A stretch of DNA of 64,000 bases, from the NCBI GenBank assembly GCA_964385465.1, contig CAYLPJ010000024.1, positions 1 through 64,000 of the forward strand, written 5' to 3'. The position numbers and the translations under genes are program-made. The DNA is from CAYLPJ01 sp964385465. Its GTDB lineage: Bacteria > Planctomycetota > Phycisphaerae > SM23-33. The notes beneath the pieces are model-generated. The model did not search any database. It worked only from the letters and a program-made list of their open reading frames with translations, and had not been told where the DNA came from. Below are positions 35,344 through 44,105 of this stretch, in pieces; position 1 is the first letter of the stretch; every line of letters starts with the position of its first letter.

Positions 35344-37479
35344 CTACCGGCCACGCCTGCCCGCCCGCTGCCACGCCTCCGGGGGCAGGGCGCGGCGGTG
35401 TTCGTCCACGAACAGGCCGATCTTCTCGAACGGGATCGGCTCCATCCCGGGGATCTTCTTCGCCACGGCCGAGGGGTTGCGGAAGCGGAAGTTCAGCCGC
35501 CGGGGCGCGACGAACAGGCCGGCGGCGTTGGCGAGCGTGACGTTGCGGGCGATCTCCGTGAGGGCGTAGTGCTCGTCCTTGCCGCTGATGTTCACGGCCT
35601 TGCCGCACGCCAAGAGCAGGTTGCCCTCGATCACCGTGCCGGTCGGCCAGTCCGGGTGGTAGCCTGGGTCGAGGAGCCTGGCCACCGCCGGGTACCGCGT
35701 GGACCACGGCGGGGCCTCGGGACGGACGCGTTTGACCTGCCCGACCAGCCTCTCGTGCCGGAGGTTGTAGCCGCGCGACACGCCCCGGCTGTCGATGTGC
35801 ACGCCGCGCTCGCAGGCGATCGACACGTTCCCGCGGACGATGTTGTCGTGTCCGCCGCCGACGAACGGCCCGCACCGCATCCTGTAAAATACGTTGCCGA
35901 CCACCGTGTCCCCGCTGTCGCCGTCGTCCATGTACACCCCCTCGGCCTCGGGGCTGTGGTGGAAGAAGTTGTGGCGCACCACGTTGCCCCGGCTCGTCCA
36001 GTCGTGCCACGTGTAGAACGCCCCGACGTCGTGGCTGTCCATCGCGACGTGGTGGACCTCGTTGCGTTCCAGCACGTTGTCGTTGCCCCCGTACAGCACG
36101 GCGGCATGGGGCAGCGTGTGCAGCAGGTTGTTCGCCACCCGCAGGCCGACGCCCTCGACCCCGTAGCTGCCGACCTTGATCGCCGGGGCGTACGTCTTGA
36201 CCACCTGCCCGACGTGGTGGATGTGGTTGTTCACCGCCTCGTGCCCGGCCGGGATGAGCTTCAGCCGGTCGCCGCCGCCCAGGACGATCCCGCCGGCCCC
36301 GAGGTCGTACAGGTCGCACGAGCGCACCGAATGCCCTCGCCCGCCGCGGACGACCGCCCCGTAGTCACCCATTCGCCGCAGCACGCAGCCGGCCAGGCGG
36401 ACGGACCGCCCGCCGTCGATCCGCACGCCCTCGCCGAGGCCGTACTCGAACGTCAGGCCGCGGAAGGTCAGGTGGCTCGCGCCGCGGGCGTGCAGGAGCC
36501 GATCGGCGAAGTCGGCGAGGATGACCGCCCCGTCGGCCGGGGCCTCGCCCGCCGCGGCGTTTGGCGGCCAGAGGTACAGCGTGCCCGCACCGAAGCGGAT
36601 GCACCACTCGCCGGGGCGGTCGATCTCGTCGAAGACGTTGATCGCGACGTAGTTCTCCTTGCCGTTGCCCACCCGGACGCCCTTGACGGTCTTGCTGTAC
36701 TTCGACCCGATCCCTTCCTGCCTGCACGTTGCCAGGGCGATCGTCCGCCTGGACGGGTCGATCGCCGCGACGCGGATCTTGTCGGAGAACCAGGGCACGC
36801 GCCAGAAACCGTCCAGCCAGAGGCCCTCGGCGACGGCCTTGAGCCAGCGGTGCGGGCGGTCGCCGCGGTAGACGAACACCCCGCCCCGGGCGTCGGGGCC
36901 CTCGGCGACGCCGTTGTCCAGGACGGTCTTGATCGTCGTGTAGCCCTCGTTCGGCCAGCGGGCCAGGGGCAGGCGCTCGCCGCCGGCGTAGAGCTGCACC
37001 AGGTCGCCGCCGCCGCGGAAGAGGTCCTTCCACCGCTGGGCGTGGCGAACGCCGAGAGCGCGGAGGTCCAGCTCGAAGACCCGCCCCCTCGCCGCCGGGA
37101 CCAGCCGCTCGAGCAGCGCCTCGTCGGTCACCGGCTTCCACGCCGCCGCCGGCACGGCCAGCCCGGCCGAGATGCGCACCTCGCCCTCGCCGAACCGCGC
37201 GTACGTCACCGGCGCATCGGCCGAGCCCCCGTCGCCTTCACCGAAGGTCAGCGTCTCGGTGATGCGGTAGACCCCAGGGCGAACCCGGACCGTCGCTCCG
37301 GCGCGGTCGCCGCGTTGACGAAGGAGGTCGCGGGCCCTGGCGAGCGTCGCCAGCGGTGCCTCGGCCGAGCCGTCGGCCCCGTCGTCGCCGTTCGGCGCGA
37401 CATGCACCTCCACAGCCGCCACGGCGACGGCCGACGAAAAGCACAGAACCGCGGCTACGCGTCGAATTATACCAGTCAC
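35344..37479 (-). CDS. Secreted right-handed beta-helix protein, GH141/GH120-like
   Basis: A 711-residue exported protein. The GTG start at 37479 has GGAGG six nt upstream and opens a signal peptide (about 1-22). The next part, VHVAPNGDDGADGSAEAPLATLARARD, is the usual N-terminus of beta-helix carbohydrate enzymes. A jelly-roll-like insertion follows, then a long parallel beta-helix (about 300-600) with repeated NNHIHHVG, NNLLHTLP and RHNFFHHSP turns. This layout fits GH141 (fucosidase/xylanase) or GH120; pectate lyases share the helix. Catalytic residues cannot be fixed by eye. It may attack pectin or xylan outside the cytoplasm. Confidence 0.7.
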   Translation of the reverse strand: MTGIIRRVAAVLCFSSAVAVAAVEVHVAPNGDDGADGSAEAPLATLARARDLLRQRGDRAGATVRVRPGVYRITETLTFGEGDGGSADAPVTYARFGEGEVRISAGLAVPAAAWKPVTDEALLERLVPAARGRVFELDLRALGVRHAQRWKDLFRGGGDLVQLYAGGERLPLARWPNEGYTTIKTVLDNGVAEGPDARGGVFVYRGDRPHRWLKAVAEGLWLDGFWRVPWFSDKIRVAAIDPSRRTIALATCRQEGIGSKYSKTVKGVRVGNGKENYVAINVFDEIDRPGEWCIRFGAGTLYLWPPNAAAGEAPADGAVILADFADRLLHARGASHLTFRGLTFEYGLGEGVRIDGGRSVRLAGCVLRRMGDYGAVVRGGRGHSVRSCDLYDLGAGGIVLGGGDRLKLIPAGHEAVNNHIHHVGQVVKTYAPAIKVGSYGVEGVGLRVANNLLHTLPHAAVLYGGNDNVLERNEVHHVAMDSHDVGAFYTWHDWTSRGNVVRHNFFHHSPEAEGVYMDDGDSGDTVVGNVFYRMRCGPFVGGGHDNIVRGNVSIACERGVHIDSRGVSRGYNLRHERLVGQVKRVRPEAPPWSTRYPAVARLLDPGYHPDWPTGTVIEGNLLLACGKAVNISGKDEHYALTEIARNVTLANAAGLFVAPRRLNFRFRNPSAVAKKIPGMEPIPFEKIGLFVDEHRRALPPEAWQRAGRRGR

Positions 37480-37650
37480 CACACACCTCCGGTCCTGCGA
37501 CGGCCGATCCGCGGGTGGAGCGGGCCTGGTCCTCCCGCGGTTGTCCTCGGCGATCGGCCGACACTTCCGCCGTGGCATCATCTCCGCGGGCAAAGCCTTC
37601 GCTCCCGGTGTCCCGCGGCCCGGTCGGGGCGTTTCGTCCAAGCGTTCTCA

Positions 37651-37788
37651 GACAAGTTGGGTCGCGTCCCTGCTGGTCCCCGGCCCGCCCGGCCGCGTTG
37701 GCCTGCATCGGCGATGCCACGGCATCGCCTGCTTCGGCCGCCTTGCCAGAGGAGCCGCGTCCGGCGCAGGAACCGCAACGAACGTATC
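37651..37788 (-). repeat. Palindromic interspersed repeat, copy B
   Basis: A 138-bp element in inverse orientation to copy A (16127-16263). Read on the minus strand from 37788, the first 70 nt are identical to copy A; the next 55 or so differ at about five sites; the distal end has diverged. It retains the central GGCGATGCC/GGCATCGCC hairpin. Unlike copy A, which lies between convergent genes, it lies between divergent genes, so it is not simply a terminator. Confidence 0.85.
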
Positions 37789-37858
37789 GGAAACCGCTTA
37801 GTGCTCCAGTTCTCTAACGGTCTCGCCATCGGGCAGTTCCGGCCCGGGGGCTCGGGGC

Positions 37859-37886
37859 TTGACCGCATGCCGGCGCCGGCGACAAT
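37859..37886 (+). promoter_or_regulatory. Promoter of the unknown gene at 37943
   Basis: TTGACC (37859-37864), a 16-nt spacer and GACAAT (37881-37886) give a leader of about 50 nt. Confidence 0.5.
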
Positions 37887-37942
37887 GACGCCATGCACCC
37901 AAGCGGTGCCGCCGGAAGAGCAAGAGCAGGAAGGTCGGATTC

Positions 37943-38965
37943 ATGAACGTGCCCGAGCTTGCCGAGGCCGGGAAGGTCGCCGTCTCCGGGGGGTGTGAGG
38001 TCCACGGGGAAATGGAACTGTCCTTTGCCCCGGCTCCGGACGGCGTGGCCATGCAGGTCAGGAACGAGCAGTGGCTCTACGACCTGGCCTCGCGTCCTCT
38101 GCCGGGCTTCGCCGCGACGTTGTCCCACCCGGAGGCCGGGACGTTCTTCGCCGGGCTCAGGGAGGCCGTCGAGGCCGCGCGCGGCCGTACGGGAACGTTC
38201 AGCACCCGCCAGGCCGTCGTCGCCGTTCACCTGCCGCTGGCCGACGGGATCCTCGACGCGGACCTGCGGGAGGATACTGTCGGCGAGGCCATCGAGCCGA
38301 TCCTCGATAGGATCGACGCCTTCGCCCGCGCCCACGCGCCCTCGCGGGACGGGCGGCCGACAACCGGGGCCGGCAGCCCGCCGGAGAACGCCACGGCCCG
38401 GCTGCTGGGCGGCCGGGACGAGCGGAGCCGGGCCGCGGTGGAGGTGTCGCAGGGCCATGCGCTGCACGGCGCCACGGAGGCGATCGTCTGCGGCGGGGGC
38501 CCGGCCGCGGTGCGCCTGGTACGCCCCGCCGGGCGGTCTGCGGGCGGCCCGGGCGAGACGCGCTACGTGCTGGACCTGTCGGGCGAGCAGATCGCGAGCG
38601 TCTTCGACGCCTTGATCGCCGCGGACGTCGCGGCGCTGCCGCTTCCCGCCGAGCCCGCACGTCCGGGCCGGCCGGATGAGAGCCTGTGCGTGCTGGCGGT
38701 TCACGGGGCCGGCGGGGACGGTTTGAGCATCGGTGTCTGGGCCGATGATACCCCGCCGCCGGACGTCTACGCCAGCCACCCGCGCAAGGCCTTCGACGAC
38801 GCCTGCCTTGCCGTCCGGCGCGTCGTGCTGGCCGCGGCAGACGGCGCCCGGCCGGTCTACAGCGGCCCTCAGGACCGGCCCGGCTGGGATGCGCTCCGCG
38901 CGGCGCTGCTGCCCGGCTGCCTCCGCCTGCAAAAACCCCTTGACCGCCGGAGGGGGCGGCAGTAG
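37943..38965 (+). CDS. Protein of unknown function
   Basis: A 340-residue cytoplasmic protein without signal peptide or membrane helix, with an AGCAGGAAGG ribosome site. It is rich in Ala, Gly and Pro, and the middle (about 130-170) looks disordered. It has several predicted beta strands but no motif or family I recognise. It has its own promoter and is followed by pheA, whose promoter overlaps its stop codon, so the two are separate transcription units. Confidence 0.7.
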   Translation: MNVPELAEAGKVAVSGGCEVHGEMELSFAPAPDGVAMQVRNEQWLYDLASRPLPGFAATLSHPEAGTFFAGLREAVEAARGRTGTFSTRQAVVAVHLPLADGILDADLREDTVGEAIEPILDRIDAFARAHAPSRDGRPTTGAGSPPENATARLLGGRDERSRAAVEVSQGHALHGATEAIVCGGGPAAVRLVRPAGRSAGGPGETRYVLDLSGEQIASVFDALIAADVAALPLPAEPARPGRPDESLCVLAVHGAGGDGLSIGVWADDTPPPDVYASHPRKAFDDACLAVRRVVLAAADGARPVYSGPQDRPGWDALRAALLPGCLRLQKPLDRRRGRQ

Positions 38966-38968
38966 AAA
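38940..38968 (+). promoter_or_regulatory. Promoter of the pheA operon
   Basis: TTGACC (38940-38945), a 17-nt spacer and TAGAAA (38963-38968) overlap the end of the preceding gene and lie 54 nt before the pheA ATG. Confidence 0.5.
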
Positions 38969-38975
38969 TGCCAGA

Positions 38976-38993
38976 CTACCCGTGGGCGGGTAG
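38976..38993 (+). promoter_or_regulatory. Hairpin in the pheA leader
   Basis: CTACCCG and CGGGTAG form a perfect 7-bp stem with a 4-nt loop right after the predicted transcription start. No T tract or leader peptide is seen, so attenuation is not shown; 5' end stabilisation is possible. Confidence 0.4.
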
Positions 38994-39022
38994 GTTGTGC
39001 GCCGAGGGCGCAGGGCAGGACC

Positions 39023-40129
39023 ATGACAGAGAACCAGGGCCGCGAGGCCCCTTCCGTCGAGGAACTTTCGCAGTTGCGCAAGCGGATCGACGATCTGGAC
39101 CGCCGGATCGTCGAGTTGCTCAATGCGCGCGCGGAGGTGGTGATCGAGGTGGGCAAGGCCAAGAAGGCCGACGGCACGCCGATCTACGCCCCCGACCGCG
39201 AGTCGGCCGTGCTGAAGCGCCTCGGGGAGCTGAACGACGGGCCGCTGCCGCAGTCGACGCTGCGGGCGATCTACCGCGAGTTGATGAGCGGCTCGTTCGT
39301 GCTGGAGAAGCCGCTTCGGATCGGCTACCTCGGGCCCAAGGGCACGTTCTCGCACCTGGCGGCGCAGCGGAAGTTCGGCTCGTCGGTGGAGTACCGTCCG
39401 CTGGCGGACATCCGGGCAGTCTTCGACGAGGTCGCCCGGGGGCATTGCGACCTCGGCGTCGTGCCGATCGAAAACTCCTCCGGCGGCGGCGTTGTGGACA
39501 CGATGGACTGCTTCATCGAGGCCCACACCTTCATCTGCGGCGAGCTGCTCGTGCACATCCACCACAACCTGCTGGCCAACTGCTCGCCGGAGAATGTCAC
39601 CGCGGTGGCCTCCAAGCCGGAGATCTTCGCCCAGTGCCGCAACTGGCTGTCCACCAGCCTCCAGCAGGTCGAGCAGGTGCCCGTCGCCAGCTCCAGCCGG
39701 GCCGCGGAGATGGCCACCGAGCGCGAGGGCCTGGCGGCGATCGGGTCGGAGTTGGCGGCCGAACTGTACGACCTCAAGGTCGTCTTCGCCAACATCGAGG
39801 ACAACCCCAACAACATGACGCGTTTTTTCATCATCGCCCGCCAGCCGGCCCGGCGGACCGGCAACGACAAGACGGCGTTGATGTTCTCGACCTCTCACCG
39901 GGCCGGGGCGCTGGTGGACGTGCTGAACGTCTTCTCGCGGAACGGCATCAACCTGACGAATATCGACTCGCGCCCCAGTCGGCGGCGGAACTGGGAGTAC
40001 TTCTTCTTCGTCGACGCCGAGGGGCATTTCGAGGACCCCAACTTCGCCGAGGCCATCGAGGAGGCCCGCGGGCACTGCGGCGAGCTGCACGTGCTGGGCA
40101 GCTTCCCCCGAGCCACCGAGCCGATCTGA
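39023..40129 (+). CDS. pheA: Bifunctional chorismate mutase/prephenate dehydratase (P-protein)
   Basis: A 368-residue cytoplasmic enzyme for phenylalanine synthesis. Residues about 13-93 are an AroQ chorismate mutase (LRKRIDDLDRRIVELLNAR...KKADG, DREsAVLKRL). Prephenate dehydratase follows (IGYLGPKGTFSHLAA, IENSSGGGVVDT, NNMTRFFII with the catalytic TRF), then a C-terminal ACT domain with NIDSRPSRR, the Phe-binding ESRP equivalent. Feedback inhibition by Phe is therefore likely. It opens the operon pheA-tpiA-secG-yicC-gmk-rpoZ-coaC. Confidence 0.96.
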   Translation: MTENQGREAPSVEELSQLRKRIDDLDRRIVELLNARAEVVIEVGKAKKADGTPIYAPDRESAVLKRLGELNDGPLPQSTLRAIYRELMSGSFVLEKPLRIGYLGPKGTFSHLAAQRKFGSSVEYRPLADIRAVFDEVARGHCDLGVVPIENSSGGGVVDTMDCFIEAHTFICGELLVHIHHNLLANCSPENVTAVASKPEIFAQCRNWLSTSLQQVEQVPVASSSRAAEMATEREGLAAIGSELAAELYDLKVVFANIEDNPNNMTRFFIIARQPARRTGNDKTALMFSTSHRAGALVDVLNVFSRNGINLTNIDSRPSRRRNWEYFFFVDAEGHFEDPNFAEAIEEARGHCGELHVLGSFPRATEPI

Positions 40130-40205
40130 TCGGCCCCGGGCCCGAGACCGCGACAACCCCGAACGCAGCGCGAAGTGCCCGCCGGCGCCTCGCCAGGAGC
40201 AAACC

Positions 40206-40976
40206 ATGAGCAGGAAGCTGTTTATCGCCGGAAACTGGAAAATGAACGGCTCGCACGAGAGCAACACCGCCCTCGCCGCCGGCCTGGCAGAAAAGATCGG
40301 CTCGGTCGAGCAGGTCGACCTCGGCGTGGCCCCGCCGGCGGTGTACCTCGCGGCCGTGGGCGAGAAGCTCGCGGGGACGAACATCGCCCTGATGGCCCAG
40401 AACATGTTCCACGAGGACAACGGCGCGTACACCGGCGAGCTGTCCGGCGAGATGGTCAAGGACGTCGGCTGCACCGTGGTGATCCTGGGCCACAGCGAGC
40501 GGCGCCACGTGATCGGCGAGTCGGACGAACTGACCAACCGCAAGGTGGTCAAGGCCCTCGGGGACGGGCTGGACGTGATCCTCTGCGTGGGCGAGCTGCT
40601 GGAGGAGCGCGAGGCCGAGAAGACCAAGGACGTCGTCACCCGCCAGGTCCGGGTGGGGCTCGAGGGCGTCTCGAAGGAGGCGATGGCCAGCCTGACGGTC
40701 GCCTACGAGCCGGTGTGGGCGATCGGCACGGGCAAGACGGCCACGCCCGAGCAGGCCCAGGATGTCCACGCGATGATTCGCGGGCTGCTGGCCGGGCTGT
40801 ACGACGAGGCCACCGCAGCCGCCACGCGAATCCAGTACGGCGGGTCCGTCAAGCCCGGCAATGCCGCGGACCTGCTGGCCCGGCCTGACATCGACGGCGC
40901 CCTCGTCGGCGGCGCCAGCCTCAAGGTGGACGACTTCGCCGCGATCGTGCAGGCGGGCGTCGAGCAGAGCAAATAG
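40206..40976 (+). CDS. tpiA: Triosephosphate isomerase
   Basis: A 256-residue glycolytic enzyme converting dihydroxyacetone phosphate and glyceraldehyde 3-phosphate. Asn11/Lys13 lie in AGNWKMN, the electrophilic His in LGHSERR, catalytic Glu in YEPVWAIGTGK (loop 6) and the phosphate loop in YGGSV. AGGAGC precedes the ATG. The tpiA-secG order is common in bacteria. Confidence 0.98.
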   Translation: MSRKLFIAGNWKMNGSHESNTALAAGLAEKIGSVEQVDLGVAPPAVYLAAVGEKLAGTNIALMAQNMFHEDNGAYTGELSGEMVKDVGCTVVILGHSERRHVIGESDELTNRKVVKALGDGLDVILCVGELLEEREAEKTKDVVTRQVRVGLEGVSKEAMASLTVAYEPVWAIGTGKTATPEQAQDVHAMIRGLLAGLYDEATAAATRIQYGGSVKPGNAADLLARPDIDGALVGGASLKVDDFAAIVQAGVEQSK

Positions 40977-41017
40977 ACCCGGCGGCAGCGCCGGCCCGGA
41001 CGAGTGGAGAAAGGCGA

Positions 41018-41626
41018 ATGGGTTTTCTGGATATCTTCCTGGGTATGCTGTTCCTCCTGATCTGCGTGCTGCTGATCGTGGTCGTGCTGCTCCAGAAGGG
41101 GCGCGGCGGCGGTCTCGGGGCGGCCTTCGGCGGCGGCGGGTCCAGCGCGTTCGGCACGCGGACAGGCGACGTGTTCACCTGGGTGACCATTGTGCTGACC
41201 GGGCTGTTCCTGCTGCTGGCGGTGGGCACGAGCCTGGTCTTCCGCCCCGACGCCGGGACGGTCTTCGCGCCGCAGTTCGTCCCCGAGCCCACCCCGATCG
41301 CCGAGCCGACGTCCGTGACGCTCCGCTGCGCCACCCCCGGCGCCAGCATCCGGTTCACGCTGGACGGCTCGGCGCCCGGCAAGCAGGCGAACCTGTACGA
41401 CCGCCCGATCACGATCGAGCCGGGCTCGGTCATCAAGGCCCGCGCGTACCGCGGCAAGTGGGAGCCCTCGGACGTGGCCACCGCGGAGTACCCCGTCGCC
41501 GACGCCAACAGCGCCCCCCCCGTGCCGGGCACCGACGACCGCGGCGCCCTGAGCGCGCCGCCGACGCCGGCGCCCCCGACGGCCACCCAGCCGGGCGCGA
41601 CCACCGCGCCCGCGGCGGGAGAGTGA
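41018..41626 (+). CDS. secG: SecG preprotein translocase subunit with a C-terminal CHB_HEX_C-like domain
   Basis: Residues 1-75 are a normal SecG: two membrane helices (about 4-26 and 53-75) joined by the conserved LLQKGRGGGLGAAFGGG...AFG loop. SecG is usually 75-120 residues; this protein has 202. Residues about 98-159 (VTLRCATPGASIRFTLDGS...GSVIKARAYRGKWEPSDVATAEY) look like the small beta-sandwich at the C-terminus of chitobiases. A Pro/Thr/Ala-rich tail follows. With two helices both SecG termini should be periplasmic, which places the extra domain at the translocon exit. It may bind glycan or exported chains; this is inference. Confidence 0.85.
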   Translation: MGFLDIFLGMLFLLICVLLIVVVLLQKGRGGGLGAAFGGGGSSAFGTRTGDVFTWVTIVLTGLFLLLAVGTSLVFRPDAGTVFAPQFVPEPTPIAEPTSVTLRCATPGASIRFTLDGSAPGKQANLYDRPITIEPGSVIKARAYRGKWEPSDVATAEYPVADANSAPPVPGTDDRGALSAPPTPAPPTATQPGATTAPAAGE

Positions 41627-41627
41627 C

Positions 41628-42509
41628 ATGCTCCGCTCGATGACCGGCTTCGGTGCGGCGGCCGGGCAGGTCGAGGGCGTCCAGTACGCCATCGAGGTCC
41701 GCACCGTCAACAACCGCTACCTCAAGACCACCGTCAAGCTGCCGGAGGCCCTTTCGGCCCTCGAGGCCGAGGTCGACAAGCTGATCCGTGCCAAGGTCCA
41801 GCGGGGCACGGTGACGCTTTCTGCCCAGATGCGCCTGCCCGGCGAGCGGGCGGCAGGGCGGATCAACACCGACGTGATGGCTGCCTACCTGGAGCAGCTC
41901 AAGCCGGCGGAAGTCGAAGGGAACCCGATGTTCCGGGTGGATCTGGCCTCGATCCTGGAACTGCCCGGCGTCTGCGAGCCCCCGGACCTCGGCGACCTTA
42001 TCGACGCCACCCACGACGGCTTCCTGGCCCTCGTCGACAAGGCGCTGACGCACCTGGTCTCGATGCGGACCCGCGACGGCGAGGCCGTCCAGGCCGACCT
42101 GCTGACCAACTGCGGCGTGATCGAGGACCGCCTCGCCGCCGTCTCCGAGATCGCCCCGCAGGTCGTTCGCGACTACCAGGACCGGCTGACCCAGCGCGTC
42201 GAGGAACTGCTCTCCGGCGGCAAGGCGGAGATCGACGCCGACCATCTCGCCCGCGAGGTGGCCGTGTTCGCCGAACGCTGCGACATCGCCGAGGAGATCA
42301 GCCGCCTGACTGCCCACGTCGAGCAGTTCCGCCAGGCCCTGCCCGCCGAGGAGGCCACCGGGCGCAAGCTGGATTTCATCGCCCAGGAAATGCTCCGCGA
42401 GGCCAACACCATCGCGTCGAAGGGCAACAACAGCGAGATCGGCCGGGCCGTCGTGGAGATCAAGACCGCCATCGACCGCATCAAGGAACAGGTGCAGAAC
42501 GTCGAGTAG
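41628..42509 (+). CDS. YicC-family endoribonuclease
   Basis: A 293-residue cytoplasmic protein with the YicC signature MTGFG at the N-terminus, EVRTVNNRYLK, and the C-terminal DUF1732 part ending KLDFIAQEMLREANTIASKGNN. E. coli YicC is a ribonuclease. The ATG comes one nt after the secG stop. The yicC-gmk-rpoZ order that follows is widely conserved. Confidence 0.93.
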   Translation: MLRSMTGFGAAAGQVEGVQYAIEVRTVNNRYLKTTVKLPEALSALEAEVDKLIRAKVQRGTVTLSAQMRLPGERAAGRINTDVMAAYLEQLKPAEVEGNPMFRVDLASILELPGVCEPPDLGDLIDATHDGFLALVDKALTHLVSMRTRDGEAVQADLLTNCGVIEDRLAAVSEIAPQVVRDYQDRLTQRVEELLSGGKAEIDADHLAREVAVFAERCDIAEEISRLTAHVEQFRQALPAEEATGRKLDFIAQEMLREANTIASKGNNSEIGRAVVEIKTAIDRIKEQVQNVE

Positions 42510-42554
42510 CCCTGCCGGGGCCCAACCGGCGGCTCGCCGCCGGGACTGACGAGA

Positions 42555-43127
42555 ATGAGTGTGGGCAAGCTGGTTGTCATCACGGGCCCGTCGGGCGTGG
42601 GCAAGAGCACGATCGTCCGCGAGGTGCTCGACCGGACCGGCGCCGAGTACAGCATTTCGGCGACCACCAGGCCGCCGCGAGCCGGCGAGACGGACGGGCG
42701 CGATTACCGGTTCGTCTCCGGCGGCGAATTCGATCGGATGATCGAGCGTGGCGAGCTGCTGGAGTGGGCCGAGGTGTTCGGGCACCGATACGGCACGCCG
42801 GCGGGGCCCATCCGCCGGGCCGTCGAGGCCGGGCGGACCGTGATCCTGGAGATCGACGTCCAGGGCGGGCTCCAGGTCGCCCGGGCCATGCCCGAGGCCG
42901 AGTTTGTGCTGCTGCTGCCGCCCTCGCAGGAGGAGCTCGCTCGCCGCCTGCGGGACCGGGGCAGCGAGGACGAGGCCGCCGCCCGGAGGCGGCTGAACAA
43001 GGCCAACGAAGAGATTCGAACCGCGCTGGACAGCGGCGTCTATAATCACAAGGTCGTCAATGACAGCCTGGAGAAGGCGATAAAGGATGTGTCGGCCATC
43101 GTGAGCCGGCCGCAGGGAGAGCCATGA
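42555..43127 (+). CDS. gmk: Guanylate kinase
   Basis: A 190-residue enzyme phosphorylating GMP to GDP. It shows P-loop GPSGVGKST, the GMP-binding SATTRPPRAGETDGRDYRF, LEWAEVFGHRYGTP, and EIDVQGG. The stop overlaps the rpoZ start (ATGA), so both are probably translated together. Confidence 0.97.
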   Translation: MSVGKLVVITGPSGVGKSTIVREVLDRTGAEYSISATTRPPRAGETDGRDYRFVSGGEFDRMIERGELLEWAEVFGHRYGTPAGPIRRAVEAGRTVILEIDVQGGLQVARAMPEAEFVLLLPPSQEELARRLRDRGSEDEAAARRRLNKANEEIRTALDSGVYNHKVVNDSLEKAIKDVSAIVSRPQGEP

Positions 43128-43354
43128 TCGAGGCACTGAAGAGCGAAGAGGTCGTGCACAAGGTCGGCGGGAAGTTCAAGCTCACCGCGCTGATTCAGAA
43201 GCGGATGCTGGAGCTGATGCAGGGCGCCAAGCCTCTCGTCGAGCGGACGCGTCGAATGACGGACATGGAGGTCGCCATCCAGGAGATCCTCGAGGAGAAG
43301 ATCGGGATCGACTACGACAAGTCCGACGTGCTGACGCCGGACGAGCTCGGCTGA
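43124..43354 (+). CDS. rpoZ: RNA polymerase omega subunit-like protein
   Basis: A 76-residue protein with the omega core VHKVGGKFKLTALIQKRM, containing the family K(F/Y)xLxxxxxxR pattern, followed by an acidic amphipathic helix. Position after gmk (4-nt overlap) is the standard place for rpoZ. It binds the beta-prime C-terminus. Confidence 0.85.
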   Translation: MIEALKSEEVVHKVGGKFKLTALIQKRMLELMQGAKPLVERTRRMTDMEVAIQEILEEKIGIDYDKSDVLTPDELG

Positions 43355-43373
43355 GGCGCCCGGCGGCGGAGAG

Positions 43374-43973
43374 ATGCCCCAACCGCGCGACCACAGCCCG
43401 CCGCCGGAGCCGCCCGACCTGACCGGGCGGGAAGTCCTGCTCGCCGTCAGCGGGGGGATCGCCTGCTACAAGGCCGCGGACCTCGCCAGCCGGCTCGTCC
43501 GAGCCGGGGCGGGGGTGTCCGTCGCGATGACCGACGCGGCCAGGCGGTTCGTCGCGCCGCTGACCTTCCAGGCCCTCACCGGTCGGCGGGCGTTCACGAG
43601 CCTGTGGCAGTCCCTGGAGCACCACTCCGGCGAGCACTTGGCGCTCACCGAGCGGGCGGACGTGATGGTCGTCGCCCCGGCGACGGCGAACGTGCTGGCC
43701 AAGCTCACCGGCGGGATCGCCGACGACCTGGTCTCCACGCTCGCGCTGAGCGCCCACGGGGCCTGCGAGCTGCTCGTCGCGCCGGCGATGAACACGCGCA
43801 TGTGGCAGGCCCCGCCGACGCGCGCGAACATGGCCCGGCTGGCCGAGTGGGGCGTTCACGTCGTCGGGCCGGCCGAGGGGCGCCTGGCCTGCGGGACGAC
43901 CGGGCCCGGGCGGATGGCCGAGCCGGGAGAGATCCTTGCCCGCGTCGCGGAGATCCTTGCTGCGGGGGACTGA
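43374..43973 (+). CDS. coaC: Phosphopantothenoylcysteine decarboxylase (stand-alone CoaC)
   Basis: A 199-residue FMN flavoprotein for coenzyme A synthesis. It shows VSGGIACYKA, the active His within HHSGEHLALTERADVMVVAPATAN, the PAMN motif (APAMNTRMW) and the catalytic Cys in ACGTTGPGRM. In most bacteria this is the N-terminal half of CoaBC; here the protein ends after the domain and CoaB is encoded 132 nt downstream in another frame. It follows rpoZ, the usual coaBC location. Confidence 0.9.
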   Translation: MPQPRDHSPPPEPPDLTGREVLLAVSGGIACYKAADLASRLVRAGAGVSVAMTDAARRFVAPLTFQALTGRRAFTSLWQSLEHHSGEHLALTERADVMVVAPATANVLAKLTGGIADDLVSTLALSAHGACELLVAPAMNTRMWQAPPTRANMARLAEWGVHVVGPAEGRLACGTTGPGRMAEPGEILARVAEILAAGD

Positions 43974-44070
43974 CAGCGGAAGGGCCGCCGGGGGCGGGCG
44001 GGGCCTCCCGGACGATCCGCCCGCCGCTTCGCCGCGGAGCGTTCCTCGGGGCGGCGCGGCGCCGAATCGC

Positions 44071-44099
44071 TTCCCGCCGGTGATGCCGGCGGATACACT
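44071..44099 (+). promoter_or_regulatory. Promoter of coaB, probably leaderless
   Basis: TTCCCG (44071-44076), a 17-nt spacer and TACACT (44094-44099) end 6 nt before the ATG at 44106, with no ribosome site between. Confidence 0.45.
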
Positions 44100-44105
44100 A
44101 CCCCC

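Larger units (their letters stand above)
37480..37942. other. 463-nt intergenic region between divergent genes
   Basis: It holds repeat copy B (37651-37788), the promoter of the downstream gene (37859-37886) and the upstream region of the beta-helix gene. Short open frames here have no ribosome site and encode repeat-derived peptides. I see no gene. Confidence 0.7.

Noticed and set aside
43974..44105. A frameshift-broken coaBC gene
   Set aside because: Both halves are intact at their domain ends, are separated by 132 nt, and coaB has its own -10 box and ATG. A split pair explains it better.
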